Of a DNA stretch of 64,000 bases, positions 1 through 8,515 are shown piece by piece. The stretch is taken from positions 1,674,001 through 1,738,000 of the forward strand of contig NZ_CP013438.1 in the NCBI RefSeq assembly GCF_001718795.1, written 5' to 3'. A model generated the notes under the pieces. It ran no database searches. It saw nothing but the letters and a program-made list of their open reading frames with translations, and was not told the DNA's origin. Position numbers and translations under genes: made by a program. The stretch comes from Burkholderia latens. Lineage in GTDB: Bacteria; Pseudomonadota; Gammaproteobacteria; Burkholderiales; Burkholderiaceae. How positions within the stretch are numbered: the first letter of the stretch is position 1; each line of letters begins with the position of its first letter.

Positions 1-282
1 GCGACGATGGTGTCGCGCTACATCGCGTATCGCCCGCCGCAGGTCGCGGCCGTGGAAATGGTCGACGGGCCGAGGGTGCTCGAACGCTTCAGCGGCTGCT
101 GGAATTTCACCGAACGCGCGCCGGGCACGACCGAAGTCAAGTTCACCTATCAGTTCCGCGCGCAGCCGGCATGGCTGCGCTGGCTGCTCGAACCGCTGAT
201 CGGCGCGTTCTACCTTGTGCACACGCGCCGGCGTCTGGATTCGTTCAAGCGCTGGGCCGAATCCGAAGCGCTGCCGCACTGA
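1..282 (+). CDS. SRPBCC-family protein, C-terminal part (truncated by window edge)
   Basis: The frame is open from base 1, so the start lies outside the window; 93 residues are visible. The visible part looks like the last strands and long C-terminal helix of a polyketide cyclase/START-like (SRPBCC) fold: a beta-rich stretch (FSGCWNFTERAPGTTEVKFT) and then an aromatic helix with RWLLEPLIGAFY. Such proteins bind small hydrophobic ligands; no substrate can be inferred. It converges on speD, with 7 bases between the stop codons. The assignment rests on the general pattern of a partial sequence, so it is moderate. Confidence 0.6.
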   Translation, partial: ATMVSRYIAYRPPQVAAVEMVDGPRVLERFSGCWNFTERAPGTTEVKFTYQFRAQPAWLRWLLEPLIGAFYLVHTRRRLDSFKRWAESEALPH

Positions 283-289
283 GCGCCGC

Positions 290-667
290 TCACGCGAAGC
301 CGCGCGCGACCTGCTGCCGGACCTGCGCGTGCGCGCCGAGCGCGGCCGCGATCGCGTCGACCGCATCGGCCGCGCGCGCGGCGCCGCACATGAACGCGTC
401 GACAGCCGCGAAACCGTGCTCGGGCCACGTGTGAATCGTAATGTGCGACTCCGCGAGCAGCACGACGCCCGTTACTCCGTGTTCGCCGCCGAAGTGGTGG
501 AAATGTGCGCCGATCACATGCGCGCCGGCCCGCTGCGCGGCGCCGGCGACGATCGCCTCGAGCCGGGCGGCATCGCGCAGCAATGCCGCGGCGATGCCGG
601 CGAGATCGGCCAGCACGTGCGAGCCGAGCGTCGTGCGCGGCGGAGCGAGACTGTCACGCGCGGTCAT
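290..667 (-). CDS. speD: S-adenosylmethionine decarboxylase proenzyme
   Basis: It makes decarboxylated AdoMet, the aminopropyl donor for spermidine synthesis. The 125-residue protein has the short prokaryotic class 1b size. It carries the self-processing motif LLAESHITIHTWPEHG, with predicted cleavage before Ser74 to form the pyruvoyl group. Ser74, His79 and Cys94 keep the spacing of the Thermotoga maritima residues Ser63, His68 and Cys83. The ATG at 667 overlaps the stop of the upstream 48-residue peptide (ATGA), so translation is probably coupled. It is the last gene of the DUF350-SPFH-DUF4178 run, and a SpeE-like gene is divergent on the other side of the cluster. A longer upstream reading is possible but would overlap two genes. 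Confidence 0.93.
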   Translation of the reverse strand: MTARDSLAPPRTTLGSHVLADLAGIAAALLRDAARLEAIVAGAAQRAGAHVIGAHFHHFGGEHGVTGVVLLAESHITIHTWPEHGFAAVDAFMCGAARAADAVDAIAAALGAHAQVRQQVARGFA

Positions 668-810
668 TTGTGCGACCCGTACGACGAGTAGCCGCTGCGC
701 GCGGATGAACTGCCCCACCCGGCGCCGCCCGAGCCGCTGCCGCCGAGCGACGTGCAACTGAACAGCGTGACGACGATCAGCCCGTAGAGTCCGTACAGGA
801 TGTGGCGCAT
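664..810 (-). CDS. 48-residue Gly/Ser-rich peptide with lipoprotein-like N-terminus
   Basis: A small gene fitted exactly between DUF4178 and speD. Its ATG at 810 shares one base with the TAA of DUF4178 and its TGA overlaps the ATG of speD, so three genes are stitched by 1-4 base overlaps. The peptide starts with a hydrophobic helix (MRHILYGLYGLIVVTLFSCT) and continues as a Gly/Ser/Tyr-rich tail. The Leu-Phe-Ser-Cys at residues 16-19 could be a lipobox, giving a tiny lipoprotein, or the helix could simply anchor it. I do not know a family name. The double translational coupling is the main evidence that it is real. Confidence 0.7.
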   Translation of the reverse strand: MRHILYGLYGLIVVTLFSCTSLGGSGSGGAGWGSSSARSGYSSYGSHK

Positions 811-2330
811 TACGCGTTACCCCCGTCCGAGGCGAAGCGCTTCCACAGCCACTCGGGCAGCCACAGCACGAGCAGGCCGATCAGCACGTAGACGGAGCGG
901 CCGCTGAACGAGAACAGCGACCCGATGTTGAAAATCACCAGCATCGCGCTGAACACGAGCGGCAGCGGCGCGAAACTGTTCGGGTATTTCGCGTCGAACA
1001 GGCCGGTCGCCGTCCCGGCCGAGCCCGTTGCGGGCGCAACTGATGCGGCCGCAAGCGCCGGCGTGCCGAAGCGTTCCGCGAGCGCGCCCGCCGACAACGG
1101 CTGCGCGCGCGACCACACGATCTCGGCTGCGCTGCGCTCGCGCGTAAGTTTGTCCTTCTGCCAGCCATAATCGACGATCGACGTGCGGTCGCCGACCTGC
1201 ACGCGCCAGTTGAACGCGCCGACCACGTACACGACTTCCGCGTCGTATGCTTCGCGCAGCCGATAGGTCTTGCCGCCGTCGGTCACATCGGACTCGCCGC
1301 CGATCGTCGGCCAGTGATCGAGTACCTGCACGCGCTCCCAGCGCCCTTCGCTGTGCACGAGCCACAGAAAACCGCGCGTCGGATTCAGCAGCAGGTATTC
1401 ATCCCACGTGTCGTCATCGCCCGGCACGCGGCAACGCATCATGCCGATCACCGTGTACTTCACGCCGTCGAACGTGCCGGCCGCGCCGAGTTCGAGCGCG
1501 CCCTTCACCGTATCGAGCTTGCGCTGCGCGGCGAACACGGTCTGCTGCTCGGCCGTGCACTGCACGCCCGCGTGACAACTGCCGCACACGACATAGTCGG
1601 CCACGTTCGGCGCATACGACAGCGGGGCGCCGCAGCTCGGACACGCGAACGGCACCATCTCCGCACCGCGCTTCTCGCGCGTATCGCTCGCGGCATCGCG
1701 CAGCCCCGTGAACGCGAGCGCATCGAACTGGAGCGCCTCGCCCGCGTAGACGGCCGGGCGCCCTCCATTCGCGGCGGCATCCGAATAGTCGTACGTCGCG
1801 AACGCATTGCCGGTGCGCATGTCGGCTACGCGCGCTTCCCACCCCGCATCGACGCGGAACGGCAGTTCGCCGTCGCCGCCCGTGCAGCGCGCGGTACGCA
1901 CGTCCGACACGAGATACGCGCGCCCGCCATGGTCGATTCGCATGCCGGGCTCGAGCGCATTGAACGCCGGCCACGTCGCGCCGATCGTATCGTCAGGCTC
2001 GCGCACCGTGATCGCGTACTGGCCCGACGCGTCGGACAGCCAGCCGAATGCGCCGTCGTCGAACACGACGTACCACTCGCTCCATGCGCCGGCGTCGTAC
2101 GTCATCTGGATGCGGCCGAGCACGGTGAACGTGCGGGCGCCGTAGCGGCCGGCCGTGCCGATCTGGATCGGCGATGCGTCGTCGAGCACCGTCGCCAGCT
2201 CGCCGATGCGCTCGACGTCCGCGTCGCGCTTGAGCAGCGTGCTGCGGCAGAACGCGCAGACGGCCATCACCGCTGCCGCCGAGCGAAACTCGACAGGCGC
2301 GCCGCACTGGGGGCACGAAGTACTGAACAT
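810..2330 (-). CDS. DUF4178 domain protein with zinc ribbons and C-terminal membrane segments
   Basis: This 506-residue protein has two similar halves. The first begins with a zinc-ribbon-like pair (CPQCG near residue 6 and CAFC near residue 27) followed by a beta-rich DUF4178 unit. The second begins with CPSCG and CGSC near residues 230-255 followed by another DUF4178-like unit. The last 60 residues form two hydrophobic segments (PLVLVFSAMLVIFNIG-like and YVLIGLLVLWL). The ATG at 2330 is preferred to the TTG six bases upstream; the gap to the SPFH gene stop is 9 bases, so it is co-transcribed. DUF4178 has no defined biochemistry. The architecture suggests a membrane-associated, metal-binding partner of the SPFH and DUF350 proteins. 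Confidence 0.85.
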   Translation of the reverse strand: MFSTSCPQCGAPVEFRSAAAVMAVCAFCRSTLLKRDADVERIGELATVLDDASPIQIGTAGRYGARTFTVLGRIQMTYDAGAWSEWYVVFDDGAFGWLSDASGQYAITVREPDDTIGATWPAFNALEPGMRIDHGGRAYLVSDVRTARCTGGDGELPFRVDAGWEARVADMRTGNAFATYDYSDAAANGGRPAVYAGEALQFDALAFTGLRDAASDTREKRGAEMVPFACPSCGAPLSYAPNVADYVVCGSCHAGVQCTAEQQTVFAAQRKLDTVKGALELGAAGTFDGVKYTVIGMMRCRVPGDDDTWDEYLLLNPTRGFLWLVHSEGRWERVQVLDHWPTIGGESDVTDGGKTYRLREAYDAEVVYVVGAFNWRVQVGDRTSIVDYGWQKDKLTRERSAAEIVWSRAQPLSAGALAERFGTPALAAASVAPATGSAGTATGLFDAKYPNSFAPLPLVFSAMLVIFNIGSLFSFSGRSVYVLIGLLVLWLPEWLWKRFASDGGNA

Positions 2331-2339
2331 GCGCAACGC

Positions 2340-3389
2340 TTACCGGGTGAGTTTCGCGAGGATTTCCGCCTTCGCGCGCGAGTAGTCCTCTTCTGTCACG
2401 AGCCCCTTGTCGAGCAGCGCCTTCAGCTGTTCGAGGCGTTGCACGTAATCGGCGCCTTCTGCCGGTGCGGCCGGTTGCGCAGCGGCGACCGGCGCCGCGA
2501 CGGGCGCAGGCGCTGCAGCCGCTGCCGGTTGCGCGCCCGCGATCTGGCCGGCCATCGCCTGCCCGATCGCCGCGCCGGCGGCCAGCCCCGCGCCGACACC
2601 CGCGATGCCGCCCGGATTCTGCGCGGCCAGCGGGATCGCCTGCGCGGTCTGGTATTGCGTCGCGCGTGCGAGATCCCCGGCCATCCCGGCGCCGATCCGC
2701 AGGTCGAGCGCCTTCTGCAATTCGGCCGGCAACGATACGCTCTCGACCGCGAATGCATCGAGCGCGAGCCCGTAGCGCGTGAACACCGGCACCAGCGCCT
2801 CGGCAACGCGTTGCGACAGCAGCGTCTGATTCGCGGCCATGTCGACGAACGGCACGTCGGCCGAGCCGAACGTCGTGCTCATCGCGGTGACGACCAGATT
2901 GCGCAACTGCTGTTCGAGATCGTCGACCGTGTATTGCGCGCGCGTGCCGCTGACCTCGCGATGGAACGCGGCCGCATCGACGATCCGGTACGAGTAGATG
3001 CCGAACGCACGCAACTGCACGAAGCCGAATTCGCGATCGCGAATCGTCACCGGCTGCGCGGTGCCCCAGCGCCGGCCGAGTTGCAGCCGCGTGCTGAAGA
3101 AATAGACGTCCGACTTGAAAGGCGATTGAAAGAACTTGTCCCAGTTCTTCAGGTTGGTCAGCACCGGCAGCGTGCGCGTCTCCAGCTTGTACAGCCCGGG
3201 CTGGAATACGTCGGCGACCTTGCCTTCGTTGACGAACACGGCGACCTGCGATTCGCGCACGGTCAGCTGGCCGCCGTACTGAATCTCCTGGTCTTGCATC
3301 GCATAGCGCCAGGCCAGCACGCCGTCGGCATCTTCCGTCCATTGCAGGACGTCGATGAACTGCTTGCGGATAAACGAACCCAGACTCAT
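2340..3389 (-). CDS. SPFH-domain (YdjI/virion-core-like) protein with C-terminal SHOCT motif
   Basis: It is 349 residues long. Residues about 30-230 form an SPFH/band-7-like domain of the cytosolic 'virion core protein' type: an early strand pattern around VAVFVNEGKVADVFQPGLYK, then the helical DLEQQLRNLVVTAM region. An Ala/Pro-rich linker near residues 265-315 follows. The end (YVQRLEQLKALLDKGLVTEE) is a SHOCT-type short oligomerisation domain. The ATG at 3389 has AGGAG 7 bases upstream. SPFH proteins build membrane-associated oligomers; its genes usually travel with DUF4178 and DUF350 genes, as here. I infer a membrane-organising or stress role, without a defined substrate. Confidence 0.88.
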   Translation of the reverse strand: MSLGSFIRKQFIDVLQWTEDADGVLAWRYAMQDQEIQYGGQLTVRESQVAVFVNEGKVADVFQPGLYKLETRTLPVLTNLKNWDKFFQSPFKSDVYFFSTRLQLGRRWGTAQPVTIRDREFGFVQLRAFGIYSYRIVDAAAFHREVSGTRAQYTVDDLEQQLRNLVVTAMSTTFGSADVPFVDMAANQTLLSQRVAEALVPVFTRYGLALDAFAVESVSLPAELQKALDLRIGAGMAGDLARATQYQTAQAIPLAAQNPGGIAGVGAGLAAGAAIGQAMAGQIAGAQPAAAAAPAPVAAPVAAAQPAAPAEGADYVQRLEQLKALLDKGLVTEEDYSRAKAEILAKLTR

Positions 3390-3415
3390 GTCGGTCTCCT
3401 CGCGCGTATCGCGCG

Positions 3416-3802
3416 TCAGGTCAGGCAGGCGGCATTGATGATGCCGACGACGAGCGACGCGGTGCCCATCAGGCCGCCCATCGCGATGTTGCGATCCTCG
3501 ATTGCATGGTTCATGCCGGGAATCAGGCGGGTGAGCACGGCATAGGTGACCAGCTGCACGGCCATCGCGCCGACAGCCCACAGCACGACTTCGCCGAGCG
3601 TCGAGTTGTGCGCGATGCTGGACGCGAGGGTCAGGCAGAAGCCGATCAGCGCGCCGCCGAACGACAGCGTCGCAGCCGCGTTGCCGTCACGAATCAGCGC
3701 CAGTTCGTCGAACGGCGTGACCTTCAGGTACACTGCCGCGAACACGAAAAGCAGCACGAACGCCGACAGCAAATGAACCGCATAAAGATAGGCACTATTC
3801 AT
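3416..3802 (-). CDS. DUF350 small integral membrane protein
   Basis: A 128-residue protein with four hydrophobic segments (about residues 5-25, 45-65, 72-92 and 105-126), the expected size and shape for DUF350 (YjfL-like). Charged or polar stretches such as FDELALIRDGN and IPGMNHAIEDRN lie between helices. The ATG at 3802 has an AGGAAAAG ribosome site and starts at the first transmembrane helix; an upstream extension would add a hydrophilic stretch and reach into the speE-like promoter. It appears to be the first gene of a five-gene minus-strand operon ending in speD, and it is divergent from the membrane SpeE-like gene, with 121 bases between the starts. Confidence 0.9.
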   Translation of the reverse strand: MNSAYLYAVHLLSAFVLLFVFAAVYLKVTPFDELALIRDGNAAATLSFGGALIGFCLTLASSIAHNSTLGEVVLWAVGAMAVQLVTYAVLTRLIPGMNHAIEDRNIAMGGLMGTASLVVGIINAACLT

Positions 3803-3923
3803 TCTTTTCCTCGGATTTTGTGCTCGGTTCGCCGCCCCGTCGGAGGCCGGCCCATCGCAGGCGGCCCCTCGAAAATCCGCGCCAGTATATCCACATTGAC
3901 GAACACTGCACAACGGACGCGCC

Positions 3924-5438
3924 ATGCTTCATAAGCGCGCGCTCGTCCTGTCGATTCTCGTACTCGCGTCGTGCGGGCTCGGCTACGAACTGATCAGCAG
4001 CGCGCTGTCGAGCTACCTGCTCGGCGATTCGATCCTGCAGTTCTCGTCGGTGATCGGCTGCTACCTGTTCGCGATGGGGATCGGCTCGTGGCTCGCGAAG
4101 TTCGTCGAGGACGACGACGTGCTCGACCGCTTCGTCGACATCGAGCTGCTCGTCGGCCTGCTCGGCGGCGTGTCGGCAGCGCTCCTGTTCGCGGTGTTCG
4201 CGTGGCTTGCCGCGCCGTTCCGCGCGGCGCTCTACGCGCTCGTGCTCGCGCTCGGCCTGTTGATCGGGATGGAGATTCCGCTCGTGATGCGCGCGTTCCA
4301 GCAGCGCCGCCAGGCGTTCCGCCATACCGTCAGCGAAGTGCTGACGTTCGACTACCTCGGCTCGCTCGCGGTGTCGCTGATCTTCCCGCTCGTGCTCGCG
4401 CCGCGCCTCGGGTTGCTGCGCACGAGCTTTTTGTTCGGCTTGCTGAACGCGCTCGTCGCGCTGTGGACCACGCACTTGTTCCGTGACGAGATCCGCAACG
4501 TGCGCGGCAAGCTGATGCGCGCATCACTCGTAATCGGGCTGCTCGTCGCCGGTTTCGCGCTGTCGGACCGCATCACGCACTGGGCCGAGCACGGCGTGTA
4601 CGGCGACGAGACCATCTATTCGGAAACCACGCCGTACCAGCGGATCGTGCTCACGCAATGGCACGACGACATGCGCCTGTACCTGAACGGCAACCTGCAG
4701 TTCTCGTCGCGCGACGAGCATCGCTATCACGAGGCGCTGATCCATCCGGCGATCGAAGCGCTGCCGTGGGCGAAGCGCGTGCTCGTGCTCGGCGGCGGCG
4801 ACGGCCTCGCGGTTCGCGAACTGCTGAAGCACCGCAACCTCGAACGCATCACGCTCGTCGATCTCGACCCGGCGATGACGAGACTCTTTTCGACTTCGGC
4901 ATCGCTCGTGAAGTTGAACCAGGGCTCGCTGAAGGACCCGCGCGTGCAGGTGATCAACGACGATGCGGTGCGCTGGCTCGAATCGAACGCCGACGTGTAC
5001 GACGCAATCGTCGTCGACTTCCCCGACCCGACCAACTTCGGGCTCGGCCGGCTGTATTCGGTGCCCGTGTTCCGTCTGCTCGCGCGTCACCTGTCGGAGA
5101 ACGGCTATGCGGTGATCCAGTCCACGTCGCCGTATTTCGCGCCGCACGCGTACTGGACGATCATCGCGACGCTGCACGAGGCGGGCCTCAATACATGGCC
5201 GTATCACTGCTACGTGCCGTCGTTCGGCGACTGGGGTTTCGTGATCGCCGGCAAGCGCCGCGACTTCGCCGTGCCGACGCATTATTCGGTGCCGACGCGC
5301 TGGCTCGATGCGCAAACGGCCGCCGAAATGTTCCACTTCCCGGCCGACATGCCCGCGCTGCCGATGTCGCCGAACGAACTCAACGACCAGCCGCTCGTGC
5401 GCCGCTTCGACGACGACTGGAAACACGTGCTGCGCTGA
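3924..5438 (+). CDS. Membrane-anchored spermidine synthase-like protein
   Basis: The 504-residue protein joins an N-terminal membrane domain to a C-terminal aminopropyltransferase fold. The first 220 residues contain about six or seven hydrophobic helices. Residues from about 230 onward match the spermidine synthase core: a nucleotide-binding glycine loop VLVLGGGDGLAVRE, an acidic strand end LVDLDPAM, then NDDAVRWL and a DFPDPTN catalytic-loop motif. It probably transfers an aminopropyl group from decarboxylated AdoMet made by the nearby SpeD, at the inner membrane; the acceptor is unknown. Its TGA overlaps the ATG of the downstream flavoprotein. It is divergent from the DUF350 operon and so probably co-regulated with it. 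Confidence 0.88.
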   Translation: MLHKRALVLSILVLASCGLGYELISSALSSYLLGDSILQFSSVIGCYLFAMGIGSWLAKFVEDDDVLDRFVDIELLVGLLGGVSAALLFAVFAWLAAPFRAALYALVLALGLLIGMEIPLVMRAFQQRRQAFRHTVSEVLTFDYLGSLAVSLIFPLVLAPRLGLLRTSFLFGLLNALVALWTTHLFRDEIRNVRGKLMRASLVIGLLVAGFALSDRITHWAEHGVYGDETIYSETTPYQRIVLTQWHDDMRLYLNGNLQFSSRDEHRYHEALIHPAIEALPWAKRVLVLGGGDGLAVRELLKHRNLERITLVDLDPAMTRLFSTSASLVKLNQGSLKDPRVQVINDDAVRWLESNADVYDAIVVDFPDPTNFGLGRLYSVPVFRLLARHLSENGYAVIQSTSPYFAPHAYWTIIATLHEAGLNTWPYHCYVPSFGDWGFVIAGKRRDFAVPTHYSVPTRWLDAQTAAEMFHFPADMPALPMSPNELNDQPLVRRFDDDWKHVLR

Positions 5439-7057
5439 TGGACCGCCGCACGTTCCTCGTCGCGTCCGCCGCCGCGTCGCTCGCCGCGTGCGGCCGCTCC
5501 GGCTGGATCGAGACGACGCCGCGCGTCGACTATCCCGGCATGCGCGAAGGCCATGCGCTGCGCGACCACGCAGCGTTGCCGCCGCCGTCCGGCACAATCG
5601 AGACCGACGTCGCGATCCTCGGCGCCGGCGCCGCCGGGTTGTCGTGTGCGTGGCAACTCGCGCGTGCCGGTCATCGGCGCTTCATGGTGCTCGCAGGGCC
5701 GGAATTCGGCGGCAATGCGGCCGGCGGCCGCTTCGGCGAGCTTGGCTATCCGAAGGGCGCGCACTACCTGCCGCTGCCGTCGCTCGAATCCGCGCATCTG
5801 CGCGACATGCTCGCCGATCTCGGCGTGATCGAATCCGGCGCGCTCACCGCGCACCCCGCGTACGACGAACGCGCGCTCGTGCACGCACCCGACGAGCGCC
5901 TGTTCATCGCCGGGCAGTGGCAGGACGGCATCGTCCCGACGGCCGGCCTCGACGCCGATGCACTCGCTCAGCAAGCCCGCTTCTTCGCGTACACAGACAA
6001 CCTGCGCGCCGCGCGCGGTGCCGACGGCCGCAAGGTGTTCTGCATCCCGATCGCGGAGTCGTCGCGCGACCCGCGCTGGCGCGCGCTCGATCGACGCTCG
6101 TTCAGACAGTGGCTGCTCGACGAGGGCTACACCGCCGCCGCGCTGCACTGGTACCTGAACTACTGCTGCCGCGACGACTACGGCGCCGGCTACGAACGGG
6201 TGTCCGCGTGGGCCGGTCTGCACTATTTCTCGTCGCGCGGCGGCCATGCGAGCGACGCCAGCGACGGCGCGGTACTGACCTGGCCCGACGGGCTGCACTC
6301 GATGGTGACGAAGCTGTGCGAATCGATCACGGCGCGCACCGGTTCGAGCGCCTGGTCGCGCGACGGTTTCGCCGTTCGCGCGAACGAGCGTGCGGGCAGC
6401 GTCGACGTGCTGTGCGCGCGCATTGCCGCCGATGGTGCGGTGTCGACGTTCACGCTGAAAGCGCGCCGTGTCGTCAGCGCGATGCCGCTGTTCGTCGCGG
6501 CGCGCGTGTTTCCGCACCTGCGCGCATACGGCTTCGATCCCGCGCGCGACTTGCCGCCGCGCGCGCCGTGGCTCGTGTCCAACTTCCTGCTCGACGGGAT
6601 GCCGGCCGAGCAAGCCGGCGTGCCGCTCGCGTGGGACAACGTCGTCTATGACGGCGCGGGGCTCGGCTATGTGGTGTCGACGCATCAGCTGATCCGCATG
6701 TCGCCGCCGACACGGTCGGTGTTCTCCGCATATCAGGCGCTGAGCACGCACACACCGGACGACACGCGCCGCTGGCTCACGCAGGCAAAGCCCGATGCGT
6801 TGCGCGAGCAGGCGGCGATCGATCTGCATGCCGTGTACGGACGCGAGCTGTGGAAGCATGCGACCGCGCTCGAGATCACCGTGCGCGGCCATGCGATGGC
6901 GACGCCCAACGTCGGCTTCCTGAGCCGGCCGGGGCTGCTCGCGCTGCGCGACGCCGACGGCCCCGTCGTGTTCGCGCACGCGGACTTGTCCGGGCTTTCG
7001 CTGTTCGAGGAAGCATCGTACTGGGGCATGCTCGCGGCGCGGCGCGTACTCGCGTGA
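5438..7057 (+). CDS. FAD-dependent amine-oxidase-like oxidoreductase, exported or lipid-anchored
   Basis: This 539-residue protein has an N-terminal export signal, MDRRTFLVASAAASLAACG. It pairs an arginine doublet with a possible lipobox (LAAC), so Tat export as a lipoprotein is plausible. A Rossmann dinucleotide motif, VAILGAGAAGLSCAWQL, follows at about residues 55-72. The C-terminus has the second FAD contact typical of amine oxidases (VFAHADLSGLSLFEEA). The ATG overlaps the stop of the speE-like gene (TGATG), so the two are almost certainly translated together. The pairing suggests that it oxidises the aminopropyl product or a polyamine in the periplasm; that is inference. Confidence 0.85.
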   Translation: MDRRTFLVASAAASLAACGRSGWIETTPRVDYPGMREGHALRDHAALPPPSGTIETDVAILGAGAAGLSCAWQLARAGHRRFMVLAGPEFGGNAAGGRFGELGYPKGAHYLPLPSLESAHLRDMLADLGVIESGALTAHPAYDERALVHAPDERLFIAGQWQDGIVPTAGLDADALAQQARFFAYTDNLRAARGADGRKVFCIPIAESSRDPRWRALDRRSFRQWLLDEGYTAAALHWYLNYCCRDDYGAGYERVSAWAGLHYFSSRGGHASDASDGAVLTWPDGLHSMVTKLCESITARTGSSAWSRDGFAVRANERAGSVDVLCARIAADGAVSTFTLKARRVVSAMPLFVAARVFPHLRAYGFDPARDLPPRAPWLVSNFLLDGMPAEQAGVPLAWDNVVYDGAGLGYVVSTHQLIRMSPPTRSVFSAYQALSTHTPDDTRRWLTQAKPDALREQAAIDLHAVYGRELWKHATALEITVRGHAMATPNVGFLSRPGLLALRDADGPVVFAHADLSGLSLFEEASYWGMLAARRVLA

Positions 7058-7205
7058 GCAGCGGCATCCATTACGCTCGCCGGCGCCGGTTTCGTCATTG
7101 CGGCGCCGCCGGCACCGGCTATAATCGCGCCACATTCCGACTGCATTGAGCAGGCCGATGGCGCCGCGCCATGCGACGCGCCGTATGCCGTTCTCGACAA
7201 CAACA

Positions 7206-7967
7206 ATGATGAACCGAACCGTTCGACGCCTTCGCCCGTTCGCGCGTGCCGCCGCGCGCGTGCTCGCATGTGCACCGCTGCTCGGCGCTCCGCTCGCGCT
7301 GCACGCGGCCGACGCCGCAAGCCCCGATGCGCAGCCGGCGCCTGGCCGCTACATCGTCGTCGACACCGGCCATACACCGGCCCATCCCGGTGCAACCGGC
7401 GCGAGCGGCCGTGTCGAATACCGGTACAACCTCGATCTGTCCACCGCCGTTGCAGACAAGCTCGTCGCGCACGGCGATCGCGTGCTGCGCACGTCGGCCG
7501 ATGGCCGCGAGATCGCGCTCGACCAGCGTTCGACGCAGGCGCCCGATGCAAACCTGTTCGTGTCGATCCATCACGATTCGATGCAGCAGCAGTTCATCGA
7601 CGCCGGCCGGCAACGCGAATTCCGCGGCTTCGCCATATTCGTGTCGGAGCGCAATCCGCAACACGCCGAAAGCCTGCGCTGCGCAAGGTCGATCGCCGAG
7701 CGGCTGGTCGCGGCAGGTGAGCGGCCGTCGCTGTATCACGCGCAACCGATCAAGGGCGAGAACCGTCCGCTGATCGATCCGCAACTCGGCATTCACCGCT
7801 TCGACGATCTCGTCGTGCTGCGTACCGCGCCGATCCCGGCCGTGCTCGTCGAAGCCGGCGTGATCGTCAATCCCGACGAGGAAAAGCGGCTCGCGCAGCG
7901 CGAGACGATCCAGCGTCTGGCGGCCGCGATCGCGGGCGGGATCGACGCGTGTACGCCCGCCCGGTAA
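7206..7967 (+). CDS. N-acetylmuramoyl-L-alanine amidase (Amidase_3 type)
   Basis: It cleaves the amide between MurNAc and L-Ala in peptidoglycan, in the periplasm. Conserved zinc motifs are visible: VDTGHTPAHPG (first His), NLFVSIHHDS (second His pair) and the terminal catalytic acidic strand PAVLVEAGVIVNPDEE. A basic N-terminus followed by a hydrophobic run ending in LALHAADA is a Sec signal. Two adjacent ATGs at 7206 and 7209 precede the signal; an in-frame ATG at 7146 would add 20 non-signal residues, so I chose 7206 (253 residues). No linked domains such as AMIN or SPOR are present. It stands alone, 148 bases after the flavoprotein. Confidence 0.88.
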   Translation: MMNRTVRRLRPFARAAARVLACAPLLGAPLALHAADAASPDAQPAPGRYIVVDTGHTPAHPGATGASGRVEYRYNLDLSTAVADKLVAHGDRVLRTSADGREIALDQRSTQAPDANLFVSIHHDSMQQQFIDAGRQREFRGFAIFVSERNPQHAESLRCARSIAERLVAAGERPSLYHAQPIKGENRPLIDPQLGIHRFDDLVVLRTAPIPAVLVEAGVIVNPDEEKRLAQRETIQRLAAAIAGGIDACTPAR

Positions 7968-8017
7968 CGGCCGCGCCCGTTCGTTTCAACGGTTTTCACC
8001 CAGTGAGGAGCACCATC

Positions 8018-8407
8018 ATGAAGAAGAAGAATCTGCTTGCATCCTGTGCACTGCTCGCGCTTGCCGTGCCGTTCGCCGCGCACGCGGCCGGGTGCGGGAA
8101 GCCGCGCAGCGCGTTCGATCAGGTGTATTGCAGCAGCAACGAGTTTTCGCAGGTCGACCGCGAACTGAATGACGAATACGGCCGTGTGCGCAAGCTGTTG
8201 AGCGGCGACCAGCAGGCGAAGCTGAAGACGGGGCAGCTCGCCTGGATGAAGCAGCGCGACGACCGCTGCAGCGAAACCCGGGACGACGGCTATCTCGTGA
8301 ACCTGCAGTGCGCGATCGACTTCACGCAATCGCGCCTGTCGTTCCTGCGCGAACGCGAGCGCGAGTGCGCGAGCACGGGCTGTGTGACGGCCAAGCTCGG
8401 CGAGTAA
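8018..8407 (+). CDS. LprI-like (DUF1311) secreted protein
   Basis: The protein has 129 residues with a clear Sec signal (MKKKNLLASCALLALAVPFA, ending at AHA). The mature part has the LprI-type cysteine pattern: GCGKPRSAFDQVYCSS, then a helical segment KTGQLAWMKQRDDRC and LQCAIDFTQSRL. LprI-family domains include lysozyme inhibitors, so a periplasmic role in protecting peptidoglycan is possible; the upstream neighbour is a peptidoglycan amidase. A GAGGAG ribosome site sits at a good distance from the ATG at 8018. A strong hairpin directly follows the stop codon. Confidence 0.87.
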   Translation: MKKKNLLASCALLALAVPFAAHAAGCGKPRSAFDQVYCSSNEFSQVDRELNDEYGRVRKLLSGDQQAKLKTGQLAWMKQRDDRCSETRDDGYLVNLQCAIDFTQSRLSFLRERERECASTGCVTAKLGE

Positions 8408-8413
8408 GGACAG

Positions 8414-8442
8414 TGCGGGTGCGGCTCACGACCGCACCCGCA
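8414..8442 (+). terminator. Hairpin after the LprI-like gene
   Basis: An 11-bp perfect inverted repeat (TGCGGGTGCGG / CCGCACCCGCA) with a 7-base loop begins 7 bases after the stop of the LprI-like gene. No T-run follows, so it may act as a weak or Rho-assisted terminator or as a 3' mRNA-stabilising structure. Confidence 0.6.
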
Positions 8443-8515
8443 TGCACGCCCGGCGCCCGGGATTGAATGCGGCGACGTCTGCGTTGTGTCCCGCCAGCGG
8501 CAACACCACGCACGC

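Noticed and set aside
1314..3545. 743-residue plus-strand frame opposite DUF4178 and SPFH
   Set aside because: Shadow frame; composition is Arg/Ala/His rich, and the minus-strand genes have ribosome sites and overlapping starts.
4658..5437. Upstream extension of the flavoprotein frame to 4658
   Set aside because: It runs inside the speE-like gene; the export signal MDRRTFLVAS begins exactly at the overlap ATG (5438).
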